Source: Alkalihalobacterium chitinilyticum | GTDB taxonomy: Bacteria > Bacillota > Bacilli > Bacillales > Bacillaceae_F | NCBI RefSeq assembly: GCF_029028005.1 | Contig: NZ_JAOTPO010000020.1 | Coordinates: 1 to 64,000, forward strand | Length of the DNA stretch: 64,000 nucleotides | Direction of reading: 5' to 3' | Part shown: positions 10,513-19,611 of the stretch, piece after piece | How the letters are laid out: each line of letters begins with the position of its first letter | How positions within the stretch are numbered: position 1 is the stretch's first letter | The notes under the pieces: model-generated | Told to the model about the DNA's origin: nothing | The model's input: only the letters and a program-made list of their open reading frames with translations | Database searches by the model: none | Program-made: the position numbers and the translations under genes

Positions 10513-10543
10513 TTGACCGAAAAGCTTCAGTTCGTAATAATAT
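10513..10543 (+). promoter_or_regulatory. Possible gltX promoter
   Basis: TTGACC (10513-10518) is followed 16 bases later by TAATAA (10535-10540), or 19 bases later by TAATAT (10538-10543). GTCAAG and CTTGAC form an inverted repeat overlapping the -35 box. The match is moderate. Confidence 0.4.
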
Positions 10544-10588
10544 GTTACAGAATAACTATGCGAAACGAGAGAATGGGAAGGTGTCACT

Positions 10589-12052
10589 ATGTCAAATGAA
10601 GTGAGAGTACGTTTTGCCCCTAGTCCTACAGGGCACTTACATATCGGAGGAGCAAGGTCCGCTCTTTTTAATTATTTATATGCGCGAAATCAAGGCGGGA
10701 AATTTATTTTACGTATAGAAGATACTGATCAAGCAAGAAATGTAGAAAGTGCCCAGGAGAAGCTGTTAGAGAGCTTAAAATGGCTTCAAATTGAGTGGGA
10801 TGAGAGTGTAGATATCGGTGGTGAATACGGCCCATATAGTTGTATGGAGCGTTTAGATATTTATAAAAAATATCTTCAACAGCTGATTGATGAGAAGAAA
10901 GCGTACTATTGTTATATGACGGAGGAAGAACTTGAAGCAGAACGCGAAGCTCAAATCGCTCGAGGTGAAAATCCGAAATATAGTGGCAGAGATCGAGATT
11001 TAACAGAGGAGCAAAGAAAAGCGTACGAAGAAAAAGGTCTTAAACCAGTTGTGCGCTTCCGTGTACAAGAAGGGAAGACGTATGTGATTGATGATGCGGT
11101 TCGCGGCGAAGTAAGCTTTGAGTCTGATGGAATCGGTGACTTTGTTATCGCTCGAAAAGACGGAATTCCAATGTACAATTTTGCCGTAGTGGTTGATGAT
11201 CATCTAATGAAAATTTCCCACGTCATTCGCGGAGAAGAGCACTTATCAAATACGCCGCGCCAGGCGATGCTTTATGACGCATTTGGATGGGAAGTACCCA
11301 AATTTGCTCATGCTTCACTTATCCTAAACTCAGACCGTCAAAAAATGAGTAAGCGTGATGAATCAATTATTCAATTTGTAGAGCAGTACCGTGATTTAGG
11401 ATACTTGCCTGAAGCGATCGTTAATTTCTTAGCACTGTTAGGCTGGTCGCCGGTTGGAGAAGAAGAAAAGTTTACAAAAGCGGAGCTAATTGAACAATTC
11501 GGCTTAGATAGAGTAGCAAAAGCCCCAGCTGTATTTGATACCGATAAATTAGCATGGATGAACAACCAATACATGAAAGAAGCTGATTTAGATCGTGTAG
11601 TTGAACTGGCTTTACCGCATTTAATTCGTGCGGGTAGGATTCCGCAAGAGATGTCTCCTGAGCAAAAAGATTGGGCAAAGCGTTTAATTGGATTGTATCA
11701 AGAGCAAATGTCTTACGGTGCTGAAATCGTTGAGCTTACAGAGTTGTTTTTCAAATCAGAAATCGATTATAATGAAGAAGCAAAAGGAATATTAGCTGAA
11801 GAGCAAGTTCCTGAAGTACTGCAACAGTTTATTAATGAGCTTGAAGCAACAGAAACATATACGGCAGAAAACATTAATAAGGCAACAAAAGCAACACAAA
11901 AAGCAACCGGGCATAAAGGGAAAAAATTATTTATGCCAATTCGTGTAGCGACAACAGGACAAACGCACGGACGTGATCTTCCAGATACTCTTGAGCTGCT
12001 TGGAAAAGAGATGATCATTCAGCGTCTGAGGCAAGCGTTACAACATAACTAA
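10589..12052 (+). CDS. gltX: Glutamyl-tRNA synthetase
   Basis: GltX charges tRNA-Glu. In Bacillaceae this enzyme is usually non-discriminating and also makes Glu-tRNA-Gln, later corrected by GatCAB. The class I signature is visible as [14 protein letters not shown] at about residues 18-31 and KMSKRD near residue 252. The 487 residues match the family. RBS GGGAAGGTG precedes the ATG. It lies upstream of the T-box controlled cysE-cysS pair, as in B. subtilis, so some cysE transcripts may start at gltX and be controlled by the T-box. Confidence 0.97.
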   Translation: MSNEVRVRFAPSPTGHLHIGGARSALFNYLYARNQGGKFILRIEDTDQARNVESAQEKLLESLKWLQIEWDESVDIGGEYGPYSCMERLDIYKKYLQQLIDEKKAYYCYMTEEELEAEREAQIARGENPKYSGRDRDLTEEQRKAYEEKGLKPVVRFRVQEGKTYVIDDAVRGEVSFESDGIGDFVIARKDGIPMYNFAVVVDDHLMKISHVIRGEEHLSNTPRQAMLYDAFGWEVPKFAHASLILNSDRQKMSKRDESIIQFVEQYRDLGYLPEAIVNFLALLGWSPVGEEEKFTKAELIEQFGLDRVAKAPAVFDTDKLAWMNNQYMKEADLDRVVELALPHLIRAGRIPQEMSPEQKDWAKRLIGLYQEQMSYGAEIVELTELFFKSEIDYNEEAKGILAEEQVPEVLQQFINELEATETYTAENINKATKATQKATGHKGKKLFMPIRVATTGQTHGRDLPDTLELLGKEMIIQRLRQALQHN

Positions 12053-12065
12053 ACAAGTTAAAACG

Positions 12066-12298
12066 AAGACAAGGTAGAGTAGGAACGTAGCTGTCTTTTC
12101 AGAGAGAACCATCTAGGCTGAAAGTGGTTTAAGATTAGTCGTTCTGAAGTTGCGCCTTAGAGTCTCTTATTGAACGCTTAAGTAGGTAAGAGCGGTTACG
12201 CCGTTATCGTAGAAGAGGAGAAGCAATAATACATTGCTTAAACAGAGTGGAACCGCGCCGAAAGCGTCTCTGTGCATATGCACAGAGACGCTTTTTTC
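12066..12298 (+). promoter_or_regulatory. T-box riboswitch, cysteine specific
   Basis: This 290-base gap is a T-box leader. The conserved T-box core AGAGTGGAACCGCG lies at 12244-12257. A 14-bp terminator stem AGCGTCTCTGTGCA with TGCACAGAGACGCT (12263-12292) runs into six T. Upstream, AGTAGG and AGAGAG...GGCTGAAAG match stem I features. The probable specifier codon is UGC at 12151-12153, after GAAGT, and reads cysteine. Uncharged tRNA-Cys should stabilise the antiterminator and allow transcription of cysE and cysS. The specifier is my inference from motif position. Confidence 0.92.
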
Positions 12299-12346
12299 TA
12301 TGCGCTTTTCACCATTTAAGTTAACAAGGCGATGGGGGAGGTACGT

Positions 12347-13012
12347 ATGAAGAAAGTTTTTCAAACGTTAAAAAATGATATTGATGTCGTATTTGAACAA
12401 GATCCGGCGGCCAGAAGTCGTTTAGAAGTCATTTTTACCTATTCCGGTGTACACGCCATTTGGTCTCATCGGTTGGCACACTGGTTTTGGAAACGAAAGC
12501 TGTATTTCTTTGCCCGTTCGATTTCACAGATTAGTCGCTTTTTTACAGGAATTGAAATTCATCCAGGAGCACAAATCGGTCAGCGTTTATTTATTGACCA
12601 CGGAATGGGAGTCGTTATTGGGGAAACGTGTGAGATTGGTGATAATGTAACCATTTATCAAGGTGTAACATTAGGCGGAACTGGTAAAGAAAAAGGAAAG
12701 CGTCACCCAACGATTGAGGATAATGTCTTAATTGCCTCAGGAGCAAAGATCTTAGGATCATTTACAATCGGAGAAAATGCGAGAATTGGAGCGGGGTCTG
12801 TTGTTCTCAAGGAGGTACCGAAAAATTCTACCGTCGTTGGTATCCCTGGAAAAGTAGTGCTTCAGGATGGAGTGAAAGTAAAAGGGGATTTGGACCACCA
12901 TAATTTACCGGATCCAATTTCAGATAAGTTTCGTGAGTTAGAAAATCAAATTGATGCACTTCGAACGGAAATTGAATATTATAAGCGAAAACAGGTTATT
13001 GAAAAAGACTAG
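12347..13012 (+). CDS. cysE: Serine O-acetyltransferase
   Basis: CysE acetylates L-serine with acetyl-CoA, the first step of cysteine synthesis. The left-handed beta-helix hexapeptide repeats are clear from about residue 65 ([34 protein letters not shown]) and include the catalytic His/Asp region. The ATG at 12347 follows GGGGGAGG; an in-frame ATG at 12332 lies upstream of that ribosome-binding site. It has 221 residues. Its operon partner cysS begins 19 bases downstream, and both lie behind a cysteine T-box, so cysteine supply and tRNA charging respond together. Confidence 0.95.
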   Translation: MKKVFQTLKNDIDVVFEQDPAARSRLEVIFTYSGVHAIWSHRLAHWFWKRKLYFFARSISQISRFFTGIEIHPGAQIGQRLFIDHGMGVVIGETCEIGDNVTIYQGVTLGGTGKEKGKRHPTIEDNVLIASGAKILGSFTIGENARIGAGSVVLKEVPKNSTVVGIPGKVVLQDGVKVKGDLDHHNLPDPISDKFRELENQIDALRTEIEYYKRKQVIEKD

Positions 13013-13031
13013 GATTAGGAGTTGAATTGCT

Positions 13032-14432
13032 ATGGCAATCTATTTATATAATACACTCAGTAGAAAAAAAGAAAAATTTGTTCCGATTGAAGAAGGTAAA
13101 GTAAAGATGTATGTATGCGGACCTACTGTCTATAATTACATTCACATTGGTAATGCAAGACCGGCTATCGTCTTCGATGTGGTTCGTCGATATTTCCAAT
13201 ACCGTGGATATGAAGTTTCGTATATTTCAAATTTTACCGATGTGGATGACAAACTTATTCGTGCAGCAAAAGAATTAGGTGAAGATGTACCAACGATTGC
13301 TGAGCGATTTATTCATGCGTATCACGAGGATACTTGTGCATTAGGCGTAGAAAAAGCCGATCATCACCCGAGAGTAACAGAAACGATACCAGAGATTATC
13401 GACTTTATCTCGGCTTTAATTGAGAAAGGCTATGCTTATGAAGTTAATGGTGATGTTTATTATCGAACAAGAAAATTTGATGGATATGGGAAGCTTTCTG
13501 ACCAGTCCGTGGAAGATCTTCAGTCAGGAGCACGTATAGAAGTTGACCTAGGGAAAGACGATCCGCTGGATTTTGCGCTATGGAAAGCAGAAAAAGCAGA
13601 TGAAATCTCTTGGGATAGTCCTTGGGGAAAAGGGAGACCAGGCTGGCATATTGAGTGTTCAGCGATGGTAAAAAAATATTTAGGCGATACAATTGATATT
13701 CATGCTGGAGGTCAGGATTTAACTTTCCCTCACCATGAGAATGAAATCGCTCAGTCTGAAGCTTTAACTGGGAAAACGATGGCAAATTACTGGATTCATA
13801 ATGGTTATATTAAAATAGATAACGAAAAAATGTCGAAATCACTCGGAAATTTCGTGTTGGTACATGACATTATTCAACAACATTCACCAGATGTCGTAAG
13901 GTTCTTCATGTTGCTTGCTCACTATAGAAGTCCGATTAATTTTAGCGGTGAGTTGTTAGAAAGTGCAAAAAATGGGCTGGAGCGACTTCAAACTACAGTT
14001 GAAAACCTTAAACATCGTTTAGCTGAAAGTGCAGATCTAGGGAAAGAAGCGGAGACGTGGATTGGAAAAGTAGACAGTTATAAAGAACGCTTCGTAAAGG
14101 AAATGGATGATGACTTTAATACGGCGAATGCCGTTTCGGTTCTGTTTGATCTCGCTAAAGAAGCGAATGTTTATTTACGTGAAGAACAAACTTCAAAAGC
14201 TGTGTTAGAAGCATTTCATAAGCAATTAACTGAATTAGGTTCTGTATTAGGGATCAAACTAGAGGTAAAGCAAGAATTACTGGATGAGGAAATCGAACAG
14301 TTAATTGAAGATCGTACTAATGCTCGAAAAAACCGTGACTTTGCCTTAGCAGATCAAATTAGAGATGATTTAAAAGCAAAAGGAATTATTCTTGAAGATA
14401 CACCACAAGGCGTTCGCTGGAAGAGGTCATAG
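13032..14432 (+). CDS. cysS: Cysteinyl-tRNA synthetase
   Basis: CysS is the class I enzyme that charges tRNA-Cys. The HIGH-like motif is YIHIGNARP (about residues 36-44) and the KMSKS motif is [10 protein letters not shown] near residue 266. Zinc ligands are suggested by C28 (MYVCGPTV) and by WHIECS with the HHENE segment, as in E. coli CysS. At 466 residues it is the normal length. It is preceded by AGGAG and is the second gene after the T-box. The mrnC start follows four bases after its stop. Confidence 0.97.
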   Translation: MAIYLYNTLSRKKEKFVPIEEGKVKMYVCGPTVYNYIHIGNARPAIVFDVVRRYFQYRGYEVSYISNFTDVDDKLIRAAKELGEDVPTIAERFIHAYHEDTCALGVEKADHHPRVTETIPEIIDFISALIEKGYAYEVNGDVYYRTRKFDGYGKLSDQSVEDLQSGARIEVDLGKDDPLDFALWKAEKADEISWDSPWGKGRPGWHIECSAMVKKYLGDTIDIHAGGQDLTFPHHENEIAQSEALTGKTMANYWIHNGYIKIDNEKMSKSLGNFVLVHDIIQQHSPDVVRFFMLLAHYRSPINFSGELLESAKNGLERLQTTVENLKHRLAESADLGKEAETWIGKVDSYKERFVKEMDDDFNTANAVSVLFDLAKEANVYLREEQTSKAVLEAFHKQLTELGSVLGIKLEVKQELLDEEIEQLIEDRTNARKNRDFALADQIRDDLKAKGIILEDTPQGVRWKRS

Positions 14433-14436
14433 TTCA

Positions 14437-14847
14437 ATGAAAATTAGTGATCATAGTATCGATGCTAAACAGTTAAATGCATTAGCATTAGCGTACATGG
14501 GTGATGCAATCTTAGACACCTATGTACGCTGCCACTTAATTGCAATTGGAAAAACAAGACCTAATAAGCTTCATCATGAGGCAACTCGTTATGTTTCAGC
14601 TAAGGCACAAGCTAAAGTAATTGGTACGTTACTAGAAGAAAACTTTTTTACAGAAGAAGAACAGAGTGTCATTATGAGAGGTCGTAATGCTAAATCAGGA
14701 ACAATCCCTAAAAATACAGATCATAATACGTATCGTTACAGTACGGCTTTCGAAGCGTTACTTGGCTATCATTATCTATTAGGTAATCAAAGTCGATTGG
14801 ATGAAATTATTCAAAGAATGTTCTTTTTAATAGAAAGAGAGGGCTAG
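14437..14847 (+). CDS. mrnC: Mini-ribonuclease III
   Basis: MrnC is a dimeric RNase III-like enzyme without a double-stranded RNA binding domain; it matures 23S rRNA ends in Bacillus. The signature [15 protein letters not shown], with the catalytic acidic residue, is near the N-terminus. The ATG at 14437 gives 136 residues and starts at the family position; the in-frame TTG at 14392 lies within cysS. AGAGGT at 14422-14427 is a suitable ribosome-binding site inside the end of cysS. The next gene, rlmB, acts on the same rRNA. Confidence 0.93.
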   Translation: MKISDHSIDAKQLNALALAYMGDAILDTYVRCHLIAIGKTRPNKLHHEATRYVSAKAQAKVIGTLLEENFFTEEEQSVIMRGRNAKSGTIPKNTDHNTYRYSTAFEALLGYHYLLGNQSRLDEIIQRMFFLIEREG

Positions 14848-14854
14848 TTCGGTT

Positions 14855-15610
14855 ATGAGTAAAGAAGTAGAATTCATTATGGGAAAAAATCCAGTTATAG
14901 AGGCACTAAAAGCATCTCATCCGATCAATAAAATCTGGATAGGTGAAGGCACTCAAAAGGGACAAGTTGCTAAAGTGCTGCAACTTGCAAAAGAAAATGG
15001 CGTAATCGTTCAACATGTACCTAAACGAAAGCTTGAACAACTCGTTGACTCACCAAACCATCAAGGTGTAGTTGCTTCAATTGCTGCGTATCAATATGCT
15101 GAAATGGATGATTTATTTAAGCGAGCTAGAGAGCGAAATGAAGATCCATTCTTTCTCGTTTTAGATGAAATAGAAGACCCGCATAATTTAGGTTCGATTA
15201 TAAGAACAGCTGATGCGGTTGGGGCTCATGGTGTGATCATACCAAAACGAAGAGCGGTAGGGTTAACTCAAGCTGTGGCAAAAGCTTCAACGGGAGCAAT
15301 TCAACATGTGCCAGTTGTACGCGTAACGAATTTAGCTCGGACAATGGACGAATTGAAAGATAAAGGTTTATGGTTTGCAGGAACGGATGCTCAAGGAACT
15401 GAAGATTATAGGCAAGCGAACTTTAATATGTCCATTGGTCTAGTTATTGGCAGTGAAGGAAAGGGAATAAGCCGCCTGATTAAGGAGAAATGTGACTTTC
15501 TAGTAAAAATCCCGATGGTCGGTCAAGTAACATCTTTAAATGCTTCTGTAGCAGCAAGTCTTTTAATGTACGAGGTTTACCGTCACCGCAACCCATTAGG
15601 CAGGGGCTAA
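14855..15610 (+). CDS. rlmB: 23S rRNA (guanosine-2'-O)-methyltransferase RlmB
   Basis: This is a SPOUT-superfamily TrmH-type methyltransferase expected to methylate the ribose of G2251 (E. coli numbering) in the peptidyl-transferase P loop. An N-terminal substrate-binding domain (KNPVIEALK) is followed by the knotted catalytic domain with [27 protein letters not shown] and [15 protein letters not shown], which are motifs 1-3 of the family. It has 251 residues. It sits seven bases after mrnC and one base before rae1. The exact target base is inferred from homology. Confidence 0.92.
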   Translation: MSKEVEFIMGKNPVIEALKASHPINKIWIGEGTQKGQVAKVLQLAKENGVIVQHVPKRKLEQLVDSPNHQGVVASIAAYQYAEMDDLFKRARERNEDPFFLVLDEIEDPHNLGSIIRTADAVGAHGVIIPKRRAVGLTQAVAKASTGAIQHVPVVRVTNLARTMDELKDKGLWFAGTDAQGTEDYRQANFNMSIGLVIGSEGKGISRLIKEKCDFLVKIPMVGQVTSLNASVAASLLMYEVYRHRNPLGRG

Positions 15611-15611
15611 A

Positions 15612-16124
15612 ATGAAAGATATTTTGTTAGTGGATGGCTATAACATCATTGGGGCATGGCCTGAACTAAGGATATTAAAGAACAAGGACCTAAATCTGGC
15701 TAGAGATCAATTAATTGAAAAGATGGCAGAGTACCAAGCTTTTACAGGAATTAGAGTTATGTTAGTGTTTGATGCCCATATGGTTCCTGGAGTAGGTAAG
15801 AAGTATAAAAATCATCGAGTGCAGGTGATTTATACCCGAGAGAATGAAACAGCCGATGAACGAATCGAAAAACTAGTAAAGGAACTCAAAAACGTCGTAA
15901 CTCGAATTTATGTAGCTACATCCGACTTTACTGAACAGTCTGTCATTTTTGGCAGCGGTGCCTTAAGGAAGTCTGCTCGTGAGCTTCAAATTGAAATGGA
16001 GACGGCAGAAAAAGGCATTAAGAAAGATGTCGAAAACAGGCGAAAACCAGCAATTTCGACAAGAATTTCACTTTCTAAGGAAATGGCTGAAATTTTTGAA
16101 AAATGGCGTCGAGGCGACTCTTGA
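15612..16124 (+). CDS. rae1: Rae1 (YacP) ribosome-associated mRNA endonuclease
   Basis: The protein belongs to the NYN/PIN-like nuclease group: it opens with ILLVDGYNIIGAWPEL, contains VMLVFDAH around residue 60, and an acidic stretch ENETADERIEKL. The B. subtilis orthologue YacP was renamed Rae1 for its ribosome A-site cleavage of mRNA. The length is 170 residues. It starts one base after the rlmB stop. The sequence identifies the family well; the activity itself rests on the B. subtilis work. Confidence 0.88.
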   Translation: MKDILLVDGYNIIGAWPELRILKNKDLNLARDQLIEKMAEYQAFTGIRVMLVFDAHMVPGVGKKYKNHRVQVIYTRENETADERIEKLVKELKNVVTRIYVATSDFTEQSVIFGSGALRKSARELQIEMETAEKGIKKDVENRRKPAISTRISLSKEMAEIFEKWRRGDS

Positions 16125-16128
16125 GTGG

Positions 16129-16158
16129 TTGACGCTTCCAAAAAAGGTACTATATAAT
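16129..16158 (+). promoter_or_regulatory. sigH promoter
   Basis: TTGACG (16129-16134) is followed by TATATA (16151-16156, spacer 16) overlapping TATAAT (16153-16158, spacer 18). This is a good sigma-A promoter lying between the rae1 stop and the sigH start. Confidence 0.7.
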
Positions 16159-16199
16159 AATTTTATATCTAAACATCAGTCATGGTCGGAGGGATTTAT

Positions 16200-16850
16200 G
16201 TGAGCACTCAAATCAAGGAGACGATACACCCGAATATAGGACAAACTGAAGATGAATTATTAGTGGAGAAGGTTAGAGAGGGAGATAGCGCGGCTTTAGA
16301 GTACTTGATTAATAAGTACAAGAACTTTGTACGCGCAAAGGCGAGATCATATTTTTTAATTGGTGCTGATCACGAAGATATTGTACAGGAAGGTATGATT
16401 GGTCTTTATAAAGCGATACGTGACTACAAAGAGGACAAGCTTTCTTCGTTTAAAGCGTTTGCAGAACTTTGTATTACGAGACAAATTATTACAGCTATTA
16501 AAACAGCAACCCGTCAAAAACATATTCCACTAAATTCATATGTATCCCTTGATAAACCATTGTATGATGAAGAATCAGATCGAACGCTCCTTGATGTCAT
16601 TTGCGGCACTAAAGTGACTAATCCTGAAGAATTACTCATAAATCAAGAAGAATTTGATGACATAGAGCTTAAAATGGGTGAGATTTTAAGTGAATTGGAA
16701 CGTAAAGTTTTGATGTTGTACCTAGACGGACGGTCGTACCAAGAAATTTCAGCAGACTTAAATCGGCATGTGAAATCAATAGACAATGCACTACAAAGAG
16801 TTAAGAGGAAGTTAGAGCGGTACGTTGAATTAAAAGGAATAAGTTTATAA
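16200..16850 (+). CDS. sigH: RNA polymerase sigma-H factor
   Basis: SigH directs early stationary-phase, competence and sporulation transcription. Region 2 is nearly invariant (KYKNFVRAKARSYFLIGADHEDIVQEGMIG is the segment spanning about residues 38-67), and region 4 contains the helix-turn-helix GRSYQEISADLNRHVKSI. I take the GTG at 16200 as the start, because GGAGGG at 16188-16193 is well placed; the in-frame ATG at 16182 lies on top of that site. This gives 216 residues. It has its own promoter and is followed by a long terminator hairpin. Confidence 0.95.
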   Translation: MSTQIKETIHPNIGQTEDELLVEKVREGDSAALEYLINKYKNFVRAKARSYFLIGADHEDIVQEGMIGLYKAIRDYKEDKLSSFKAFAELCITRQIITAIKTATRQKHIPLNSYVSLDKPLYDEESDRTLLDVICGTKVTNPEELLINQEEFDDIELKMGEILSELERKVLMLYLDGRSYQEISADLNRHVKSIDNALQRVKRKLERYVELKGISL

Positions 16851-16864
16851 AATTAGAAACTAAG

Positions 16865-16945
16865 CATAAGGTTGCTAAAGTGAAAGTGTACACTGGATAC
16901 AAAGGTGTAAGTTGGAGCAGAGTTAGCCTTATGTTTATTTTTTTG
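16865..16945 (+). terminator. Terminator after sigH
   Basis: CATAAGG (16865-16871) pairs with CCTTATG (16927-16933), with TTGCTAA and TTAG extending the stem, and a T-rich run follows. The loop of about 55 bases is unusually long for a simple intrinsic terminator. Confidence 0.55.
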
Positions 16946-16984
16946 TTTTTATGCACATAATGGAAATGGACCCCAATTGCTTTA

Positions 16985-17013
16985 TTGACACTAATTAGCC
17001 GTTATGATAGAGT
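16985..17013 (+). promoter_or_regulatory. Possible rpmG promoter
   Basis: TTGACA (16985-16990) is a perfect -35 box. At a 17-base spacing the -10 would be TAGAGT (17008-17013), which is a weaker match. The placement between the sigH terminator and rpmG is sensible. Confidence 0.45.
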
Positions 17014-17060
17014 TTAAAAGAATGTAAGCATTTCTTAATTGTTTTTTTCGGAGGTGCTCG

Positions 17061-17210
17061 ATGCGGAAAAAAGCTGTACTAGCCTGTTCAGAATGTAAAT
17101 CAAGAAATTACACAACAGATAAGAATATGCAGAACCAAGCGGTCCGCATTGAAATGAAGAAGTTTTGCAAAATTTGCAAAACACATACACTTCACCAAGA
17201 AACAAAATGA
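17061..17210 (+). CDS. rpmG: 50S ribosomal protein L33
   Basis: This 49-codon gene encodes [10 protein letters not shown]... ending HQETK. It carries two CxxC pairs, CSEC (residues 9-12) and CKIC (36-39), so it is the zinc-binding (C+) form of L33. L33 sits near the E site of the large subunit. GGAGGTG lies just upstream of the ATG. The position directly ahead of secE and nusG is conserved in Bacillus. A short terminator follows within 20 bases. Confidence 0.93.
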   Translation: MRKKAVLACSECKSRNYTTDKNMQNQAVRIEMKKFCKICKTHTLHQETK

Positions 17211-17211
17211 A

Positions 17212-17230
17212 AAGACAGCAAGTCTTTTTT
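17212..17230 (+). terminator. Terminator after rpmG
   Basis: AAAGAC and GTCTTT form a short stem around AGCAA, followed by T residues. It is small and may be only partly efficient, allowing some read-through to secE. Confidence 0.55.
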
Positions 17231-17283
17231 ATTATTTAATAAATGGTTGCTTACTCAAGTGATGAGTGCTGGAGGTGTCATGA

Positions 17284-17481
17284 TTGGCTGAGCGTGAAAG
17301 AACAAGCATTTGGAAATTTTTACGTCAAGTAATGGCTGAATTGAAACGAGTAACTTGGCCGACGCGCAAAGAGTTGACACGTTATACGTTAGTCGTACTC
17401 GGAACAGTTGCTTTTATTTCAGTCTTTTTTGCAGTAGTTGATCTAGGGATTTCAAGTTTGCTTCGTTTAATTTTAGGATAA
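17284..17481 (+). CDS. secE: Preprotein translocase subunit SecE
   Basis: SecE is the clamp subunit of the SecYEG channel. The 65-residue protein has a cytoplasmic amphipathic helix containing the conserved ELKRVTWPTRKEL and one membrane helix (about residues 37-60), the short single-span form usual in Firmicutes. The start is TTG, with GGAGGTG at 17271-17277; the ATG at 17280 is out of frame and stops at once. nusG follows after 67 bases. Confidence 0.92.
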   Translation: MAERERTSIWKFLRQVMAELKRVTWPTRKELTRYTLVVLGTVAFISVFFAVVDLGISSLLRLILG

Positions 17482-17514
17482 AAGTTGATCGAGTAATTCT
17501 TGGAGTTTATCCAT

Positions 17515-17548
17515 AGAGGAGGGAAGGACAAGTTTAGTCCTAAGATGT
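17515..17548 (+). promoter_or_regulatory. Distant nusG ribosome-binding site with intervening hairpin
   Basis: The only good Shine-Dalgarno for nusG is AGAGGAGGG (17515-17523), 25 bases before the ATG. Between them AGGAC (17525-17529) can pair with GTCCT (17537-17541). Folding removes 17 bases and leaves an effective spacing of eight. No in-frame start codon lies closer to the Shine-Dalgarno. Confidence 0.5.
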
Positions 17549-18085
17549 ATGGAGAAAAACTGGTATGTTGTTCACACTTATTCTGGTTACGAAAACAAAG
17601 TGAAAACTAACCTTGAGATGCGAGTCGAAACAATGGATATGACAGATAAAATTTTCCGTGTTCTTGTTCCAGTTGAAGAAGAAACTGAAATTAAGAATGG
17701 AAAAAGCAAAACTGTTACAAAGAAAGTGTTTCCTGGTTATGTACTTGTTGAAATGGTTATGACCGATGATTCTTGGTATGTTGTTCGTAATACGCCTGGA
17801 GTTACGGGGTTTGTAGGGTCAGCAGGGGCGGGTTCTAAGCCGACTGCTTTACTGCCAGAAGAAGTAGAAGGAATTTTAAAACAAATGGGTGTTGATGAAC
17901 CGAGAGCTGATATTGACTTTGAAATTAAAGAGTCAGTAAGAGTAATTGAAGGTCCTTTTGCGAACTTTATCGGTACGATTGAAGAAATTCAAGCTGATAA
18001 AAGAAAAGTTAAAGTACACGTCAATATGTTTGGTCGAGAAACCCCGGTTGAATTGGAGTTTACTCAAGTTGAAAAGGTAATCTGA
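17549..18085 (+). CDS. nusG: Transcription termination/antitermination factor NusG
   Basis: NusG binds the RNA polymerase clamp and modulates pausing and termination. The NGN domain (KNWYVVHTYSGYENKVK through the FPGYVLVEM segment) is followed by a linker and a C-terminal KOW domain (EGPFANFIGTIEEI near residue 130). The 178 residues agree with B. subtilis. The start codon is fixed by the conserved N-terminus although the ribosome-binding site is far upstream. The gene follows secE, the classical pairing, and ends with a strong terminator. Confidence 0.97.
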   Translation: MEKNWYVVHTYSGYENKVKTNLEMRVETMDMTDKIFRVLVPVEEETEIKNGKSKTVTKKVFPGYVLVEMVMTDDSWYVVRNTPGVTGFVGSAGAGSKPTALLPEEVEGILKQMGVDEPRADIDFEIKESVRVIEGPFANFIGTIEEIQADKRKVKVHVNMFGRETPVELEFTQVEKVI

Positions 18086-18090
18086 TCATA

Positions 18091-18121
18091 AGCCCCTTGA
18101 GTTAGGGGGCTTTAATTTTTT
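18091..18121 (+). terminator. Terminator after nusG
   Basis: AGCCCC (18091-18096) pairs with GGGGCT around TTGAGTTAG, followed by a T-rich tail. This separates secE-nusG from the L11 operon. Confidence 0.85.
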
Positions 18122-18207
18122 TCAGATGCTGTCTTGTTTCAGTGTCTATTTAAGGTGGTTTGTTATCTTTTGACGCTAAATTGGATATAAATAGTTTTTA
18201 AAAGAAC

Positions 18208-18236
18208 TTGATATCTTAGTTTCAAAGTGATAATAT
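18208..18236 (+). promoter_or_regulatory. rplK promoter
   Basis: TTGATA (18208-18213) and TAATAT (18231-18236) are 17 bases apart. They lie upstream of a structured leader for the L11-L1 operon. Confidence 0.75.
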
Positions 18237-18252
18237 TATTTTGTTTGATATG

Positions 18253-18310
18253 GGTATTCAAAAAAGTGAATACCTGTTAATGAGTGGGAGGGTGAAAACC
18301 CGGTTACCAC
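18253..18310 (+). promoter_or_regulatory. L11 operon leader with L1-type binding fold
   Basis: A 7-bp hairpin GGTATTC/GAATACC (18253-18274) is followed by a second fold. There, GTGG (18284-18287) pairs with CCAC (18307-18310), a GA bulge faces GGTTA, and an inner GGG/CCC stem has the loop TGAAAA. A helix broken by an asymmetric internal loop is the form of the known L1 protein binding sites on 23S rRNA and on L11-operon mRNA. A similar fold recurs before rplA. L1 feedback control is inferred, not shown. Confidence 0.6.
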
Positions 18311-18335
18311 ATCACGGACTAAGGAGGTGTGTCGC

Positions 18336-18761
18336 GTGGCTAAAAAGGTTATTAAAATGGTTAAGTTACAAATTCCTGCAGGGAAAGCAAACCCAGCACC
18401 GCCAGTTGGTCCTGCACTAGGACAAGCTGGAGTAAACATTATGGGCTTCTGTAAAGAATTCAATGCTCGTACTTCTGATCAAGCTGGTTTAATCATTCCG
18501 GTTGAAATTACGGTATTTGAAGACCGTTCTTTTACATTTATCACTAAAACTCCACCTGCTGCAGTTCTTCTTAAGAAAGCAGCTGGTATCGAGTCTGGTT
18601 CTGGTGAACCGAACCGTACTAAAGTCGCAACTGTTAAGCGTGACAAAGTACGTGAAATCGCTGAGACAAAAATGCCTGACCTAAACGCAGCTGATGTAGA
18701 AGCAGCAATGCGTATGGTTGAAGGAACAGCGAGAAGCATGGGAATCGTTATCGAGGACTAA
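18336..18761 (+). CDS. rplK: 50S ribosomal protein L11
   Basis: L11 binds the GTPase-associated region of 23S rRNA and supports factor binding and the stringent response. The N-terminal [20 protein letters not shown], with the prolines of the thiostrepton-site linker, and the C-terminal KMPDLNA and [12 protein letters not shown] are diagnostic. The GTG at 18336 follows AAGGAGGTG and gives 141 residues, matching relatives. It heads the L11-L1 operon. Confidence 0.97.
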   Translation: MAKKVIKMVKLQIPAGKANPAPPVGPALGQAGVNIMGFCKEFNARTSDQAGLIIPVEITVFEDRSFTFITKTPPAAVLLKKAAGIESGSGEPNRTKVATVKRDKVREIAETKMPDLNAADVEAAMRMVEGTARSMGIVIED

Positions 18762-18774
18762 TGTTTGTTGCAGG

Positions 18775-18858
18775 AGGTTGCGATTAGGAGGAATCCTTAC
18801 CTGACATTTTGTTGGGTTCGCAACCTTTATTAGTGGGAGGTACTACCGATAAAACCAC
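18775..18858 (+). promoter_or_regulatory. rplK-rplA spacer with second L1-type fold
   Basis: AGGTTGCGA (18775-18783) pairs with TCGCAACCT (18818-18826). Immediately after it, GTGG (18833-18836) pairs with CCAC (18855-18858), enclosing a GA bulge opposite GATAAAA and an inner GGT/ACC stem (18839-18847). The second fold repeats the layout of the element at 18284-18310, so L1 may regulate its own gene from a site directly upstream of the rplA ribosome-binding site. Confidence 0.55.
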
Positions 18859-18877
18859 AAACGAGGAGGAAAAGAAA

Positions 18878-19573
18878 GTGGCTAAACGAGGAAAAAAATA
18901 TCAAGAAGCTACGAAATTAGTAGACCGTGATCAAGTTTATTCTGCTGAAGAAGCAATTGAACTTGTAAAAAAAGCATCTACTGCTAAGTTTGATGAGACA
19001 GTTGAAATCGCTGTTCGTCTTGGTGTAGATCCTAAGAAAGCAGATCAACAAATTCGTGGAGCAGTTGTACTGCCAAATGGTACAGGTAAAACTCAACGTG
19101 TGTTAGTATTTGCTAAAGGTGAAAAAGCGAAAGAAGCAGAAGCTGCTGGCGCTGATTATGTTGGAGATGAAGATTACATTAACAAAATCAGCCAAGGTTG
19201 GTTTGACTTTGATGTAATCGTTGCGACTCCTGACATGATGGGTCAAGTTGGTAAGCTTGGGCGTGTATTAGGACCAAAAGGTTTAATGCCAAACCCTAAA
19301 ACAGGAACAGTTACTTTCGAAGTAGAAAAAGCTGTTAATGAAATTAAGGCTGGTAAAGTAGAGTACCGTGTAGATAAAGCTGGAAATATCCACTGTCCAA
19401 TTGGTAAAGTTTCTTTTGAAACAAATAAACTAGTTGAGAACTTAACTACAATTATTGATACTCTAAACAAAGTTAAACCTGCTGCAGCAAAAGGAACTTA
19501 CATGAAGAACGTTGCTGTTGCATCAACAATGGGTCCTGGTGTAAAAGTTAACGCAGCATCTGTTGGTAAATAA
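18878..19573 (+). CDS. rplA: 50S ribosomal protein L1
   Basis: L1 forms the mobile stalk near the E site and is an mRNA-binding autoregulator in many bacteria. The N-terminal KRGKKYQEA and the central block [20 protein letters not shown] are conserved. The GTG at 18878 follows GAGGAGGA (18863-18870) and gives 231 residues, one fewer than B. subtilis L1; the longer frame from 18809 runs through the leader fold. It is the second gene of the L11-L1 operon. Confidence 0.96.
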   Translation: MAKRGKKYQEATKLVDRDQVYSAEEAIELVKKASTAKFDETVEIAVRLGVDPKKADQQIRGAVVLPNGTGKTQRVLVFAKGEKAKEAEAAGADYVGDEDYINKISQGWFDFDVIVATPDMMGQVGKLGRVLGPKGLMPNPKTGTVTFEVEKAVNEIKAGKVEYRVDKAGNIHCPIGKVSFETNKLVENLTTIIDTLNKVKPAAAKGTYMKNVAVASTMGPGVKVNAASVGK

Positions 19574-19577
19574 TTTA

Positions 19578-19606
19578 TTGACATTAGTCGATCGATAGAG
19601 TATACT
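19578..19606 (+). promoter_or_regulatory. rplJ-rplL promoter
   Basis: TTGACA (19578-19583) and TATACT (19601-19606) with a 17-base spacer form a near-consensus promoter starting immediately after rplA. Confidence 0.85.
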
Positions 19607-19611
19607 AATTT

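Noticed and set aside
12167-12364. Minus-strand frame across the T-box leader
   Set aside because: Explained by the T-box structure and the antisense of cysE; no family resemblance or ribosome-binding site.
18809-18877. N-terminal extension of rplA
   Set aside because: It runs through the L1-type fold and the ribosome-binding site; the GTG at 18878 gives the family length.
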